Under the pieces are notes generated by a model. It did not search any database. It saw nothing but the letters and a program-made list of their open reading frames with translations, and was not told where the DNA came from. The position numbers were made by a program, and so were the translations under genes. A DNA stretch of 64,000 bases from Flavobacterium subsaxonicum WB 4.1-42 = DSM 21790. GTDB taxonomy: Bacteria; Bacteroidota; Bacteroidia; Flavobacteriales; Flavobacteriaceae. Of this stretch, positions 50,094-58,684 are shown in pieces (positions within the stretch are counted from its first letter, which is position 1; every line of letters begins with the position of its first letter). Location of the stretch: positions 915,178 to 979,177 of the forward strand of contig NZ_KE383909.1 in NCBI RefSeq assembly GCF_000422725.1. The letters are read 5' to 3'.

Positions 50094-50604
50094 AGAGCTG
50101 ATGAACGATATTACCACATTTATTTTTGATGTGGATGGCGTACTTACCGACGGAACGATACACATTGCCCCTAATGGCGAAATGCTTCGTAACATGAACA
50201 TTCGCGATGGTTATGCCATGAAAGCCGCTGTAGAAAACGGCTATACCGTGTGCATTATATCTGGTGGATTAAACGAGGGCGTTCGCATACGCCTTAGAAA
50301 CCTCGGCATTACCGATATTTATTTGGGTGTACCTAATAAGGTTGAAACTTTTGACGAATTTATAGATATTTACAACATTAATCCCCAGCAGGTATTGTAT
50401 ATGGGCGATGATATTCCGGACTATCATGTTATGCAACTGGTTGGCCTGCCTACCTGCCCACAGGATGCAGCACCGGAAATTAAGGAAATAAGCAAATACA
50501 TATCGCATAAAAACGGTGGTACGGGTAGCGTACGCGATGTTATAGAGCAGGTTATGAAGGTGCAGGGTAAATGGATGGAGCACTTTAATGCACGCTACGA
50601 CTAA
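50077..50604 (+). CDS. kdsC: KDO 8-phosphate phosphatase (HAD, KdsC)
   Basis: 175 residues. HAD class C0 phosphatase with no cap; releases KDO from KDO-8-phosphate for lipopolysaccharide inner core. Motifs: FIFDVDGVLTDGTI near 15-28 (DxD nucleophile), CIISGG near 59 (Ser of motif II) and YMGDDIPDYHVMQLVGLPTCP near 107-127 (GDD-x-D of motif IV). The size and DVDGVLTDG are diagnostic of KdsC. Tetrameric enzyme in the cytoplasm. Confidence 0.9.
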   Translation: MSKSYKELMNDITTFIFDVDGVLTDGTIHIAPNGEMLRNMNIRDGYAMKAAVENGYTVCIISGGLNEGVRIRLRNLGITDIYLGVPNKVETFDEFIDIYNINPQQVLYMGDDIPDYHVMQLVGLPTCPQDAAPEIKEISKYISHKNGGTGSVRDVIEQVMKVQGKWMEHFNARYD

Positions 50605-50656
50605 CAGACGATTTACAATAAACAATAATCAAACAAGATAAACGATTCATTTTAAA

Positions 50657-51559
50657 ATGAAAGTACTTAAACTAACAGGCTTACCTAATTTACTATTGCT
50701 GGCCGTTGCCATGTTTATTTTTAAATACGGCTTATTAGACCGTCAGGGCAGTTTTTTACCAGCGTTAGACCATTTCCATTATGCAGCTTTAGTGTTTGCC
50801 TGCGTTTGCATTGCTGCGGGCGGCTTTTTTATCAACAATGTATTTGGCTTTGGTAAAGACGAGCATCCAACCATAACCGAGGCTAAAGGCTATAATATCT
50901 ATGCAGCGTTAACGCTAATTGGCGTGGGCCTTGGCTACTATATTGCCAGCCACGTTGGCAAACCTTTATTTACAGGTATTTTTATAATTGGTGCAGCATT
51001 GCTGTACATCTACGCCACGAGCCTTAAAGCCACTGTTGCAATAAGCAATATTGTTATTGCTATTATAATGACACTGCCTATAGTAGCTATTGGCGTTTTT
51101 AACCTGTACCCTATTATTAGCGATGATAACTACAGGCTGGTTAAGTTATTGTTCGAGTTGCTGTTAGACTATGCCATCTTTATCTTTATTATAAGCCTGA
51201 TACTTACTTTTGTAAACGACCTGGCTAATAACGACGCTGATTATAACAATGGCGTAACCACATTGCCTATAACAATTGGCAGGGCAAGAACCATTAAAAT
51301 TATTCTTGGGCTAACATTGGTTCCGGTGGCAATGCTACTGTACTATGGGCAAACCTATATTATAGAGTTAGTTTATGCATTGGGCTTCGGGCTGTTGTTT
51401 ATACTTGGTCCACTCGTATATTTTATTATAAAATTATGGGGCGCCGCCACTGCAAAAGAATTCAGGCACCTGGAAACCGTATTAAAGATCGTTTTATTTT
51501 TTACAGCAGTTTCTGTTGCTGTTATAACCTTCAATATCAATTACAATGTTAAAGGATAA
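50657..51559 (+). CDS. UbiA-family prenyltransferase
   Basis: 300 residues with about nine membrane helices. Asp-rich motifs are FINNVFGFGKDE near 63-74 (NxxxGxxxD, altered from NDxxDxxxD) and VNDLANNDADYNNGVTTLP near 187-205 (Asp-rich motif II). Flavobacterial genes at this place (between kdsC and maf) are annotated as geranylgeranylglycerol-phosphate geranylgeranyltransferase-like; the function in bacteria is uncertain. It overlaps maf by 14 bases. Confidence 0.82.
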   Translation: MKVLKLTGLPNLLLLAVAMFIFKYGLLDRQGSFLPALDHFHYAALVFACVCIAAGGFFINNVFGFGKDEHPTITEAKGYNIYAALTLIGVGLGYYIASHVGKPLFTGIFIIGAALLYIYATSLKATVAISNIVIAIIMTLPIVAIGVFNLYPIISDDNYRLVKLLFELLLDYAIFIFIISLILTFVNDLANNDADYNNGVTTLPITIGRARTIKIILGLTLVPVAMLLYYGQTYIIELVYALGFGLLFILGPLVYFIIKLWGAATAKEFRHLETVLKIVLFFTAVSVAVITFNINYNVKG

Positions 51560-52130
51560 ACTAAAAAACTACCGGCTAATATTAGCATCAGGATCGCCGC
51601 GCAGGCAACAGTTTTTACGCGAGCTTGATGTAGATTTCGAAATTCGCCTTAAAGATGTGGCCGAGATCTATCCGCCTAATTTACAGGGAGCAGAAATTAC
51701 CGATTTCCTGGCAAAGCTTAAAGCCGATGCCTTAGAAGACAGCCTTACCGATAACGAGATTGCGATAACCAGCGATACTATTGTGTGGCACGAAAATAAG
51801 GCACTTGGCAAGCCGACAGATTATGATGATGCCTTTGCCATGCTGCAAAAACTTTCGGGTAAAACGCACGAGGTTATAACATCGGTATGTATAAAAAATG
51901 CCGGCAAAGCCGATGTATTTAACGAAACTACAAGGGTAACGTTTAATACGTTGTCTGACGAAGAAATAAAGTACTATCTTGATAACTACAAACCTTTTGA
52001 CAAAGCCGGATCGTACGGTATACAGGAGTGGATTGGCCTTGTTGCCATTGCCCGTATAGATGGGTCGTATGCCAATGTGGTAGGCATGCCGGTAGACAAA
52101 GTGTACCAGTATTTGAGTAAATTCGCGTAA
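51546..52130 (+). CDS. maf: Maf-like nucleoside triphosphate pyrophosphatase
   Basis: 194 residues. House-cleaning NTP pyrophosphatase (dTTP/UTP type or modified nucleotides). Hallmarks: LASGSPRRQQFLREL near 12-26, ITSDTIVWHENKALGKPTDYDDAFAML near 75-101, HEVITSVCI near 110-118 and DKAGSYGIQEW near 152-162. The start overlaps the prenyltransferase end, indicating translational coupling. Followed at 10 bases by the MscS-like gene. Confidence 0.93.
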   Translation: MLKDKLKNYRLILASGSPRRQQFLRELDVDFEIRLKDVAEIYPPNLQGAEITDFLAKLKADALEDSLTDNEIAITSDTIVWHENKALGKPTDYDDAFAMLQKLSGKTHEVITSVCIKNAGKADVFNETTRVTFNTLSDEEIKYYLDNYKPFDKAGSYGIQEWIGLVAIARIDGSYANVVGMPVDKVYQYLSKFA

Positions 52131-52140
52131 AGCATTTTCA

Positions 52141-52668
52141 ATGGAAAATTTTGAATATTCTAAAGAGTTATGGCGCACCGGTATTGTACTGGTTGTGTTT
52201 GTAATTCTTAACTTTATTATCACCAAGCTTACTAAGCGCTATGCTAAAGCATCGCATTTATCAGAGCACCGTACCAATCTTATTTCCAAGTACATTGACT
52301 TTTTAATGTTCGCGCTTTTTTGTGTGGCTATGATAGCGGTATGGGGTTCAAAATCCGAAGATATTTTTACGTTTATAGGCACTGCCCTAACCATTATTGG
52401 TGTTGCTTTTTTTGCCCAGTGGTCTATTTTAAGCAACATAACATCGGGCATTATATTGTTTTTTACATTCCCTTTCCGCATTGGCGATGTTATCAGGGTG
52501 CACGATAAAGATTTTCCTATAGAAGCTCAGATTGAAGATATTAAAGCATTCCATACTCTTTTGCGTACCCGCGAAGGCGAACTTATTACCTACCCCAACA
52601 GCCTGCTGCTGCAAAAAGGCGTAAGCATAGTACCTATAAAACAGGAAGACAAAGAATTTTACGATTAA
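52141..52668 (+). CDS. Small MscS-type mechanosensitive channel
   Basis: 175 residues. Three hydrophobic segments at about 12-28, 54-70 and 78-105, the last being the pore helix (TIIGVAFFAQWSILSNITSGIIL), followed by the start of the MscS beta domain FPFRIGDVIRVHDKDF and ITYPNSLLLQKG near 157. Compared with Escherichia coli MscS (286 residues) the C-terminal alpha/beta vestibule is missing. Tension-gated release of solutes on osmotic downshock is expected from the family. Confidence 0.87.
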   Translation: MENFEYSKELWRTGIVLVVFVILNFIITKLTKRYAKASHLSEHRTNLISKYIDFLMFALFCVAMIAVWGSKSEDIFTFIGTALTIIGVAFFAQWSILSNITSGIILFFTFPFRIGDVIRVHDKDFPIEAQIEDIKAFHTLLRTREGELITYPNSLLLQKGVSIVPIKQEDKEFYD

Positions 52669-52694
52669 AGTGCTGTAAACACTCCCCAATTACA

Positions 52695-55181
52695 ATGCAA
52701 AAAACATTTATATACCTCTTACTTTGCTGCTATACCCTTTGCCAGGCACAGCCCGAAAAGCCAACATCGGCAGAGATTTACCATAAGCTCGAAAAACTTA
52801 ACTTTTTAGGGTCGGTGTTGTACATAGCGGCCCATCCCGACGATGAAAACAACCGCCTTATCTCGCATCTTGCCAACAATACAATGGCGCGTACGGGCTA
52901 TCTTTCGCTTACACGTGGCGATGGCGGACAGAACCTTATTGGCCTTGAATTAAGGGAACTGTTGGGTGTTATCCGTACGCAGGAACTTATAGAGGCGCGA
53001 CGTATAGATGGCGGCGAACAGTTTTTTAGCCGTGCTAACGATTTTGGATTTTCTAAAATGCCCGATGAAACCCTGCAGATCTGGAATAAAAAAGAAGTAC
53101 TACAGGATATGGTTTGGGTAATCAGGCAGTTTCAGCCCGATGTTGTTATTACCCGTTTCGACCACCGCTCTCCCGGCACTACCCACGGCCACCATACATC
53201 ATCGGCCATGCTAACGCAGGAAGCTTACGACCTTGCCATTAGCCCTGATTACGAGCCGGAACAGCTTAAATTCAATTCGGCATGGCAGCCAAAACGCGTT
53301 TTCTTTAACGTATCGTGGTGGTTTTTTGGAGGCAGAGACAAATTTGAAAAAGCAGATAAATCCAAATACATTAACCTGCAAACAGGCACGTATTACCCGC
53401 TTTTAGGCAAATCGAACCAGGAAATTGCAGCACTTAGCCGCAGCAGGCACAAATCTCAGGGGTTTGGCTCTACCGGCGAACGTGGTGATGATATGGAATA
53501 CCTGGAACTTATTAAAGGAGAAAAGCTTAACAACAAACAAAACCTGTTTGAAGGCATAGACACAAGCTGGAACCGCGTTAAAGGTGGCAAACCCATTGGT
53601 GATGCCATTGCTGTTATCCTTAAAAATTTCGATTTTAAAAATCCTTCGGCATCAGTTCCTGCATTAGTAAAAGTGTATTCGCAAATAAATAAGTTAGATA
53701 ATGGTTACTGGAAAAACCAGAAGCTTAAAGAGATAAAAGAAGTTATTGCAACCTGTGCCGGGCTGTATCTTGAGGCCGTGGCCGAACAGCAATCGGTTAC
53801 ACCGGGCAGCACCCTTAAAGTTAAATGGGAAGCCATTAACCGCTGCACCGTGCCCATGACGCTAAAGTCGCTTTCGGTTATACCGGACAATACAACTATT
53901 GCACAAAACCTACAGTTAGAAAACAATGTAGGTCAGGGTACGACTATAGATGTGCAGCTACCAAAAACACTGGCTTACACCTCGCCGTACTGGCTTACAG
54001 AGAAAGGATCGGCGGGAATGTACACCGTAAACGACCTGCAAAAAATTGGCAAAGCCGATATTATTCGAGAAATGGCCATTGCCTTTACGGTAGATTTTGG
54101 CGGAGTAGCAATTCCGTTTGAACGATTGATTGTTTACAAATTTAACGACCCGGTTCGTGGCGAGGTATATCAGCCATTGGACATTATTCCCGCTGTAACC
54201 ACCCGGATACTAAATAAAGTGCAACTGTTTACCAACAGTAAATCGCAAACAATCAGCATTAAAATAAAAGCAGGTAAAGACAATGCCAAGGGCAATCTTC
54301 GTTTTGAGTTGCCACAGGGCTGGCAGGTTAGCCCGGCTACCATCCCATTCGATTTAAAAACCAAAGGCAGCGAGACCATTGTAAGTTTTGAGGTGAGTCC
54401 GCCCGATACACCCTCTGAAGTTACCGGCAAAAGCATAGCCACTATTAACGGCGAAGATTTTGACCGTGAGCAAACCATAATAGCCTACCCACACATCGAT
54501 GCTCAAAACGTTCTGTTGCCCTCTACGGCTAAATTCAGCAAGGTAGACCTAAAGACCAAAGGCGAAAAAATTGCGTATATAATGGGTGCAGGCGATAATA
54601 TACCCGAAAGCCTTAAACAAATGGGTTACGAGGTTACGCTGCTAACTCCTGATGCTATTACGGCAGAAAACCTTACTCAATACGATGCTGTTATAATGGG
54701 TATACGTGCCTATAATGTACTGGAGCCGCTGGCTTTTAAACAGCAGCTATTATTTGATTACGTAAACAACGGCGGTACCATGATAGTGCAGTACAATACT
54801 ACAGGCACGCTTACCGTTAAAGATATTGCACCTTACCCGTTACGGATTTCGCGCGAGCGTGTAACCGAGGAAGATGCAAAAATTAAGTTTTTAGACGCAA
54901 CCAATAAGGTTTTAAATTATCCTAATAAAATAACAGAGAACGACTTTAAAGGTTGGGTACAGGAACAAGGTTTGCATTATGCCGATGAGTGGAGCAAGGA
55001 ATTTACCCCGATCATCTCATCGCATGATAAGGGCGAAGATGATAAAAAAGGAGGTCTGTTGTTAGCCAAATACGGCAAAGGGTATTACATTTATACCGGC
55101 CTAAGCTTTTTTAGGGAGCTGCCCGAAGGCGTTTCCGGAGCTTACAGGCTTATGGCGAATATGATAGCTGTGGGACAGTAA
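52695..55181 (+). CDS. Secreted PIG-L family deacetylase
   Basis: 828 residues. Signal peptide MQKTFIYLLLCCYTLCQAQ. PIG-L (LmbE) domain at about 35-290: AAHPDDEN near 48 (zinc His-x-x-Asp-Asp), TRGDGGQNLIG near 74, and RFDHRSPGTTHGHHTSSAML near 155 with the third ligand. The remainder has beta-sandwich modules (about 350-600) and a C-terminal Rossmann-like part with VIMGIRAYN near 675 and GGTMIVQYN near 700. Proteins of this size in Bacteroidota presumably deacetylate N-acetylglucosamine-type groups outside the cell. It follows the MscS gene after 26 bases. Confidence 0.88.
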   Translation: MQKTFIYLLLCCYTLCQAQPEKPTSAEIYHKLEKLNFLGSVLYIAAHPDDENNRLISHLANNTMARTGYLSLTRGDGGQNLIGLELRELLGVIRTQELIEARRIDGGEQFFSRANDFGFSKMPDETLQIWNKKEVLQDMVWVIRQFQPDVVITRFDHRSPGTTHGHHTSSAMLTQEAYDLAISPDYEPEQLKFNSAWQPKRVFFNVSWWFFGGRDKFEKADKSKYINLQTGTYYPLLGKSNQEIAALSRSRHKSQGFGSTGERGDDMEYLELIKGEKLNNKQNLFEGIDTSWNRVKGGKPIGDAIAVILKNFDFKNPSASVPALVKVYSQINKLDNGYWKNQKLKEIKEVIATCAGLYLEAVAEQQSVTPGSTLKVKWEAINRCTVPMTLKSLSVIPDNTTIAQNLQLENNVGQGTTIDVQLPKTLAYTSPYWLTEKGSAGMYTVNDLQKIGKADIIREMAIAFTVDFGGVAIPFERLIVYKFNDPVRGEVYQPLDIIPAVTTRILNKVQLFTNSKSQTISIKIKAGKDNAKGNLRFELPQGWQVSPATIPFDLKTKGSETIVSFEVSPPDTPSEVTGKSIATINGEDFDREQTIIAYPHIDAQNVLLPSTAKFSKVDLKTKGEKIAYIMGAGDNIPESLKQMGYEVTLLTPDAITAENLTQYDAVIMGIRAYNVLEPLAFKQQLLFDYVNNGGTMIVQYNTTGTLTVKDIAPYPLRISRERVTEEDAKIKFLDATNKVLNYPNKITENDFKGWVQEQGLHYADEWSKEFTPIISSHDKGEDDKKGGLLLAKYGKGYYIYTGLSFFRELPEGVSGAYRLMANMIAVGQ

Positions 55182-55339
55182 AGAGTGCAACGAGTTTATC
55201 AGTTAATTTGAGGATTTGTTTATCAAATTATAGAATAATAAGCCACAAATAACCGAATTAATACATTAACAGATACACAAAACAAATCTGTAACAAAAAC
55301 AATAATTAAGAGTCTTATAAAGAGATATAGCAAACACGT
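55182..55339. other. AT-rich gap before the symporter pair
   Basis: 158 bases with no gene or hairpin I can support; likely holds the promoter for the two genes that follow. Confidence 0.4.
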
Positions 55340-55444
55340 ATGAAAGACAATCCAACTACATGGAAAAAAAGCTACTCGCTGGTGCTGCTGCTCAACATTA
55401 TATACATAGTGCTGTTCTATTTTTTAATGCAAATATATTCTTAG
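55340..55444 (+). CDS. 34-residue membrane peptide upstream of the SSS symporter
   Basis: Begins MKDNPTTWKKSYSLVLLLNI: a polar, basic first ten residues, then one helix (about 12-31), and a short polar end. Its stop at 55442-55444 is one base before the symporter ATG, so the two are read from one transcript with coupled translation. The basic start is expected to be cytoplasmic. Similar short peptides precede sodium:solute symporters in other Flavobacteria; a subunit or regulator role is inference by analogy with the small partner (DUF4212/DUF485 type) of other SSS transporters. Confidence 0.7.
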   Translation: MKDNPTTWKKSYSLVLLLNIIYIVLFYFLMQIYS

Positions 55445-55445
55445 C

Positions 55446-57146
55446 ATGCAGTTAATAGACTGGATAATACTTTCTGTAACGCTTATTTTTATTGTTGCCT
55501 ATGGCGCGCTAAAAACACGCGGCAGCAAAAACGTTGAAGAATACATACTGGGCAGCAACGAAACCCCCTGGTGGACGGTGGGCCTATCGGTTATGGCTAC
55601 ACAGGCCAGCGCCATTACATTTCTGTCTACCCCCGGGCAGGCCTACCACGACGGTATGGGCTTCGTGCAGTTTTACTTTGGTATGCCGCTGGCAATGGTG
55701 GTTATTTGTATAACCTTTATACCTATATACCACAGGCTTAAAGTGTTTACTGCCTACGAATTTTTAGAGCAGCGTTTTGATGTTAAAACCCGTACACTGG
55801 CTTCTATTTTATTTATGATTCAGCGCGGTCTGGGCACCGGCCTTACCATATATGCACCTGCCATTATACTATCCTCGCTTTTGGGATGGAACCTTAACAT
55901 TATGAACCTTGTAATAGGCATAATGGTTATAATTTATACGGTTTCGGGCGGAACGCGCGCCGTAAACGTGACCCAAAAGCAGCAAATGTTTGTTATTATG
56001 GGTGGTATGATAATTACATTTTTTATAATACTAAGTTACCTGCCCGATGAACTTAGCTTTAACAATGCCCTGCACATTGCAGGTGCTAATGATAAGCTTA
56101 ATGTACTGGAATTCTCGTTAGATCCAGAAAAACGATATACCATCTGGAGTGGTCTTGCCGGTGGTTTGTTCCTTTTCCTATCCTATTTTGGAACTGACCA
56201 AAGCCAGGTACAGCGCTACTTATCGGGTAAATCTATCCGCGAAAGCCAGATGGGATTGATAATGAATGGCCTTTTAAAAGTACCCATGCAATTTTTTATA
56301 CTGCTTATAGGGGTTATGGTGTTTGTATTTTTCCAGTTTCACTCGGCTCCATTGCATTTTAACCCGAACAACACCCAGATAATTAACAGCTCGCAATACA
56401 AAAGCGATTATAATGAGTTAGAGAAAAAACTGGAAGTACTGGCTGTTGAAAAAGAAGAAATAAGCATGCTTTACGTAAACCAGCTAAATCAGGATTACGA
56501 TAATAAGGAACTGCACAACCGCATGATAGCGCTTAATACCCGCGAAAAAGACCTGCGCGACCAGGCTAAAGACCTGATAAGCAAAGTAGATAAAAGTGCC
56601 GAAACCAACGATAAAGATTATGTGTTTTTGTACTTTATACTTAACTTTTTACCTAAAGGTATGATAGGCCTGCTATTGGCAGTAATAATTTCGGCAGCAA
56701 TGTCGTCTTCGGCATCGGGGTTAAATGCACTGGCATCTACCACGGCTATAGACATTTACAAGCGTAACGTAAAAGGCGAAAAGTCAGAAAAACATTTTGT
56801 AAACGCGGCCAAGATATTTACCCTGTTTTGGGGCATCATAGCCATATTATTTGCCTGTATTGGCACTATGTTCGAAAACCTTATACAGTTAGTAAACATA
56901 ATTGGCTCTATATTTTACGGTACGGTATTAGGTATCTTTTTAGTGGCCTTTTATATTAAATACATAAGGGCTGAGGCCATTTTTTGGGGAGCACTTATAT
57001 GTCAGGCAACTGTAGTTTATATCTGGAAAATAGATATAGTAAGTTTCTTGTGGCTCAATGTTATTGGTGCTGTACTTACAATTACATTATCTGCAATCAT
57101 ACAAATATTTTTAAATAACGCTTCTTCTAAAGCAGAAAAAGTTTAA
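55446..57146 (+). CDS. Sodium:solute symporter (SSS family)
   Basis: 566 residues, about thirteen to fifteen membrane helices. LeuT-type fold; helix 1 region ILGSNETPWWTVGLSVMATQASAITFLSTPGQAY near 35-70 and VSGGTRAVNVTQKQQ near 165-180 are typical, and SSASGLNALASTTAIDIYKR near 420-440 lies at the Na2 site (Ser-Ser/Thr). A long insertion (about 315-395) is charged and coiled-coil-like (ELEKKLEVLAVEKEE), on the outer or inner loop between helices 8 and 9; this insertion is found in Bacteroidota members. Substrate (sugar, sialic acid or amino acid type) is not clear. Confidence 0.9.
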   Translation: MQLIDWIILSVTLIFIVAYGALKTRGSKNVEEYILGSNETPWWTVGLSVMATQASAITFLSTPGQAYHDGMGFVQFYFGMPLAMVVICITFIPIYHRLKVFTAYEFLEQRFDVKTRTLASILFMIQRGLGTGLTIYAPAIILSSLLGWNLNIMNLVIGIMVIIYTVSGGTRAVNVTQKQQMFVIMGGMIITFFIILSYLPDELSFNNALHIAGANDKLNVLEFSLDPEKRYTIWSGLAGGLFLFLSYFGTDQSQVQRYLSGKSIRESQMGLIMNGLLKVPMQFFILLIGVMVFVFFQFHSAPLHFNPNNTQIINSSQYKSDYNELEKKLEVLAVEKEEISMLYVNQLNQDYDNKELHNRMIALNTREKDLRDQAKDLISKVDKSAETNDKDYVFLYFILNFLPKGMIGLLLAVIISAAMSSSASGLNALASTTAIDIYKRNVKGEKSEKHFVNAAKIFTLFWGIIAILFACIGTMFENLIQLVNIIGSIFYGTVLGIFLVAFYIKYIRAEAIFWGALICQATVVYIWKIDIVSFLWLNVIGAVLTITLSAIIQIFLNNASSKAEKV

Positions 57147-57163
57147 AAGCTAATCAATACAAA

Positions 57164-57195
57164 ACAAAAAGCTGCCCGTAAGGCAGCTTTTGTAT
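57164..57195. terminator. Bidirectional terminator between symporter and DUF2911 genes
   Basis: ACAAAAAGCTGCC / GGCAGCTTTTGT hairpin with CGTAA loop, between convergent genes. Confidence 0.85.
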
Positions 57196-57212
57196 TTATA
57201 AACAGGTTTAGA

Positions 57213-58070
57213 CTATTTCTTGCTCCACTCCTGTATAGAGTCTTTATTCATCTTAACGTAGTCAGCATTTTTGGCTTTCTCTGCACCGGCTAACGATAAT
57301 TTAGCCGTTTCTACAGCACCTTTTTTGTCGCCCATTTTAGCCTGTATAAGCGATTTTTGCCTAAGGATGTAAAACGGTGTTTCTTCGCCTTTAGGTGTTT
57401 TTTCGATGGCAGAATTGATCCAGCTAAGCGCTTTGGTTAAATCAGCATTAGACTGGTAGTAGTATTGTGCTGCTGCAAAATACGAACCCGCTGTTGGGCC
57501 AGACATTGCCTCTTCTATGCTTTTAAGGGCAGTAGCTTTGGTAGGTACCTCTATTTTAACGGCAACCATTGTTTTTTCCCAGGCAATTTCAAGAAAACCA
57601 TAATCGTTCTCAAGGGCGTTAACGCCAATGGTAAGTGTTTCTACAGAGCGGGTTAAAAATTCCGGCTTAACCGATGTTCTAACTACCTCTTTTTTCTCAT
57701 CCCACTTTTCAGGTAAACCCCAGTTGTTGGTGTCATCATAAATAATTACATCCCAGCTATCTGCTTTTGGTTGGGTGTAAAGCGCATAATGGCCTGCTTT
57801 TACCGTTTTGCCGCCAATAATAACATCGTCGCTAAATGTAATAATTGTGTTTGCGTTGGCACCTGTTCTCCACAACCTGCCAAACGGAACCAACTCTCCG
57901 TAAACTGACCTCCCTCTTGAGCTTGGGCGCGAATAGTCTATTTTAACAGTTGTAAGCCCTACAGTTTGCTCAATTACAGCCTTGGGGCTGGCCTGTGGTG
58001 TTTGAATTTGTGCCGATGAATTTACCATAAGGCCTAATACTAAGGCTGCGGTAAAAAATATCTTTTTCAT
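57213..58070 (-). CDS. Secreted DUF2911 protein with TPR-like end
   Basis: 285 residues. Signal peptide MKKIFFTAALVLGLMVNSSAQ. DUF2911 at about 25-170: ASPKAVIEQTVGLTTVKIDYSRPSSRGR, the LWRTGANANTIITFSDDV segment and AGHYALYTQPKAD, the family's conserved signature. Residues 185-285 are helical repeats (AAQYYYQSNADLTKALSWIN, KSLIQAKMGDKKGAVETAKLSL), probably tetratricopeptide-like. Function unknown. The start at 58070 is chosen for the signal peptide. Confidence 0.85.
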   Translation of the reverse strand: MKKIFFTAALVLGLMVNSSAQIQTPQASPKAVIEQTVGLTTVKIDYSRPSSRGRSVYGELVPFGRLWRTGANANTIITFSDDVIIGGKTVKAGHYALYTQPKADSWDVIIYDDTNNWGLPEKWDEKKEVVRTSVKPEFLTRSVETLTIGVNALENDYGFLEIAWEKTMVAVKIEVPTKATALKSIEEAMSGPTAGSYFAAAQYYYQSNADLTKALSWINSAIEKTPKGEETPFYILRQKSLIQAKMGDKKGAVETAKLSLAGAEKAKNADYVKMNKDSIQEWSKK

Positions 58071-58210
58071 GTTTGTTTTATTTATTAAAGTTTGCTTCTG
58101 CGAAATTAACAATTAAACCCTTTACGCTTGTTAAAAAAATCCGAAATTACTTAACCGCTTCTGTAAAGTATGACGGGTATTTAGTAACTTCACGAATTAT
58201 TTTCCTACAA

Positions 58211-58684
58211 ATGATATACACTGTACGTAAGTTCCAAAAACTGCCTATATCGCTGCAACAAGCGTGGGATTTTATGGGCGACCCTAAAAACCTTGCCGTT
58301 ATAACGCCCGATTCGATGGGGTTTAATACCCTATCCGGAGACGACCGTAAAATGTTTGCCGGCCAGATAATTATTTACACCATAACGCCATTGTTTGGTT
58401 TAAAATTGCAATGGGTTACCGAAATTACCCATTTGGTAGACAAGCATTTTTTTGTAGACGAACAACGTTTTGGGCCGTATGCATTTTGGCACCACAAGCA
58501 CTTTTTAAAGGAAATTGACGGCGGTGTGGAGATGGAAGATATTGTGCATTATAAAGTGCCCATGGGCTTTCTTGGCCGGTTGGTGCACCCATTTTTGGTA
58601 AAGCCAAAGCTGGACGAGATCTTCGCCTACAGGCAAAAGAAACTGATTGAACTGTTTGGCGAATTTAAACCTAACCCTGCATGA
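58211..58684 (+). CDS. SRPBCC-family (START-like) protein upstream of photolyase
   Basis: 157 residues. START-like fold: YTVRKFQKLPISLQQAWDFMGDPKNLAVITP at the start and GGVEMEDIVHYKVPMGFLGRLVHP near 105-130 are the pattern of the SRPBCC proteins once called cell division inhibitor SulA-like, which often precede a photolyase/cryptochrome gene in Bacteroidota and Cyanobacteria. The start at 58211 gives that pattern; the frame to 58073 is divergent promoter DNA. The stop overlaps the photolyase ATG (ATGA). Confidence 0.85.
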   Translation: MIYTVRKFQKLPISLQQAWDFMGDPKNLAVITPDSMGFNTLSGDDRKMFAGQIIIYTITPLFGLKLQWVTEITHLVDKHFFVDEQRFGPYAFWHHKHFLKEIDGGVEMEDIVHYKVPMGFLGRLVHPFLVKPKLDEIFAYRQKKLIELFGEFKPNPA

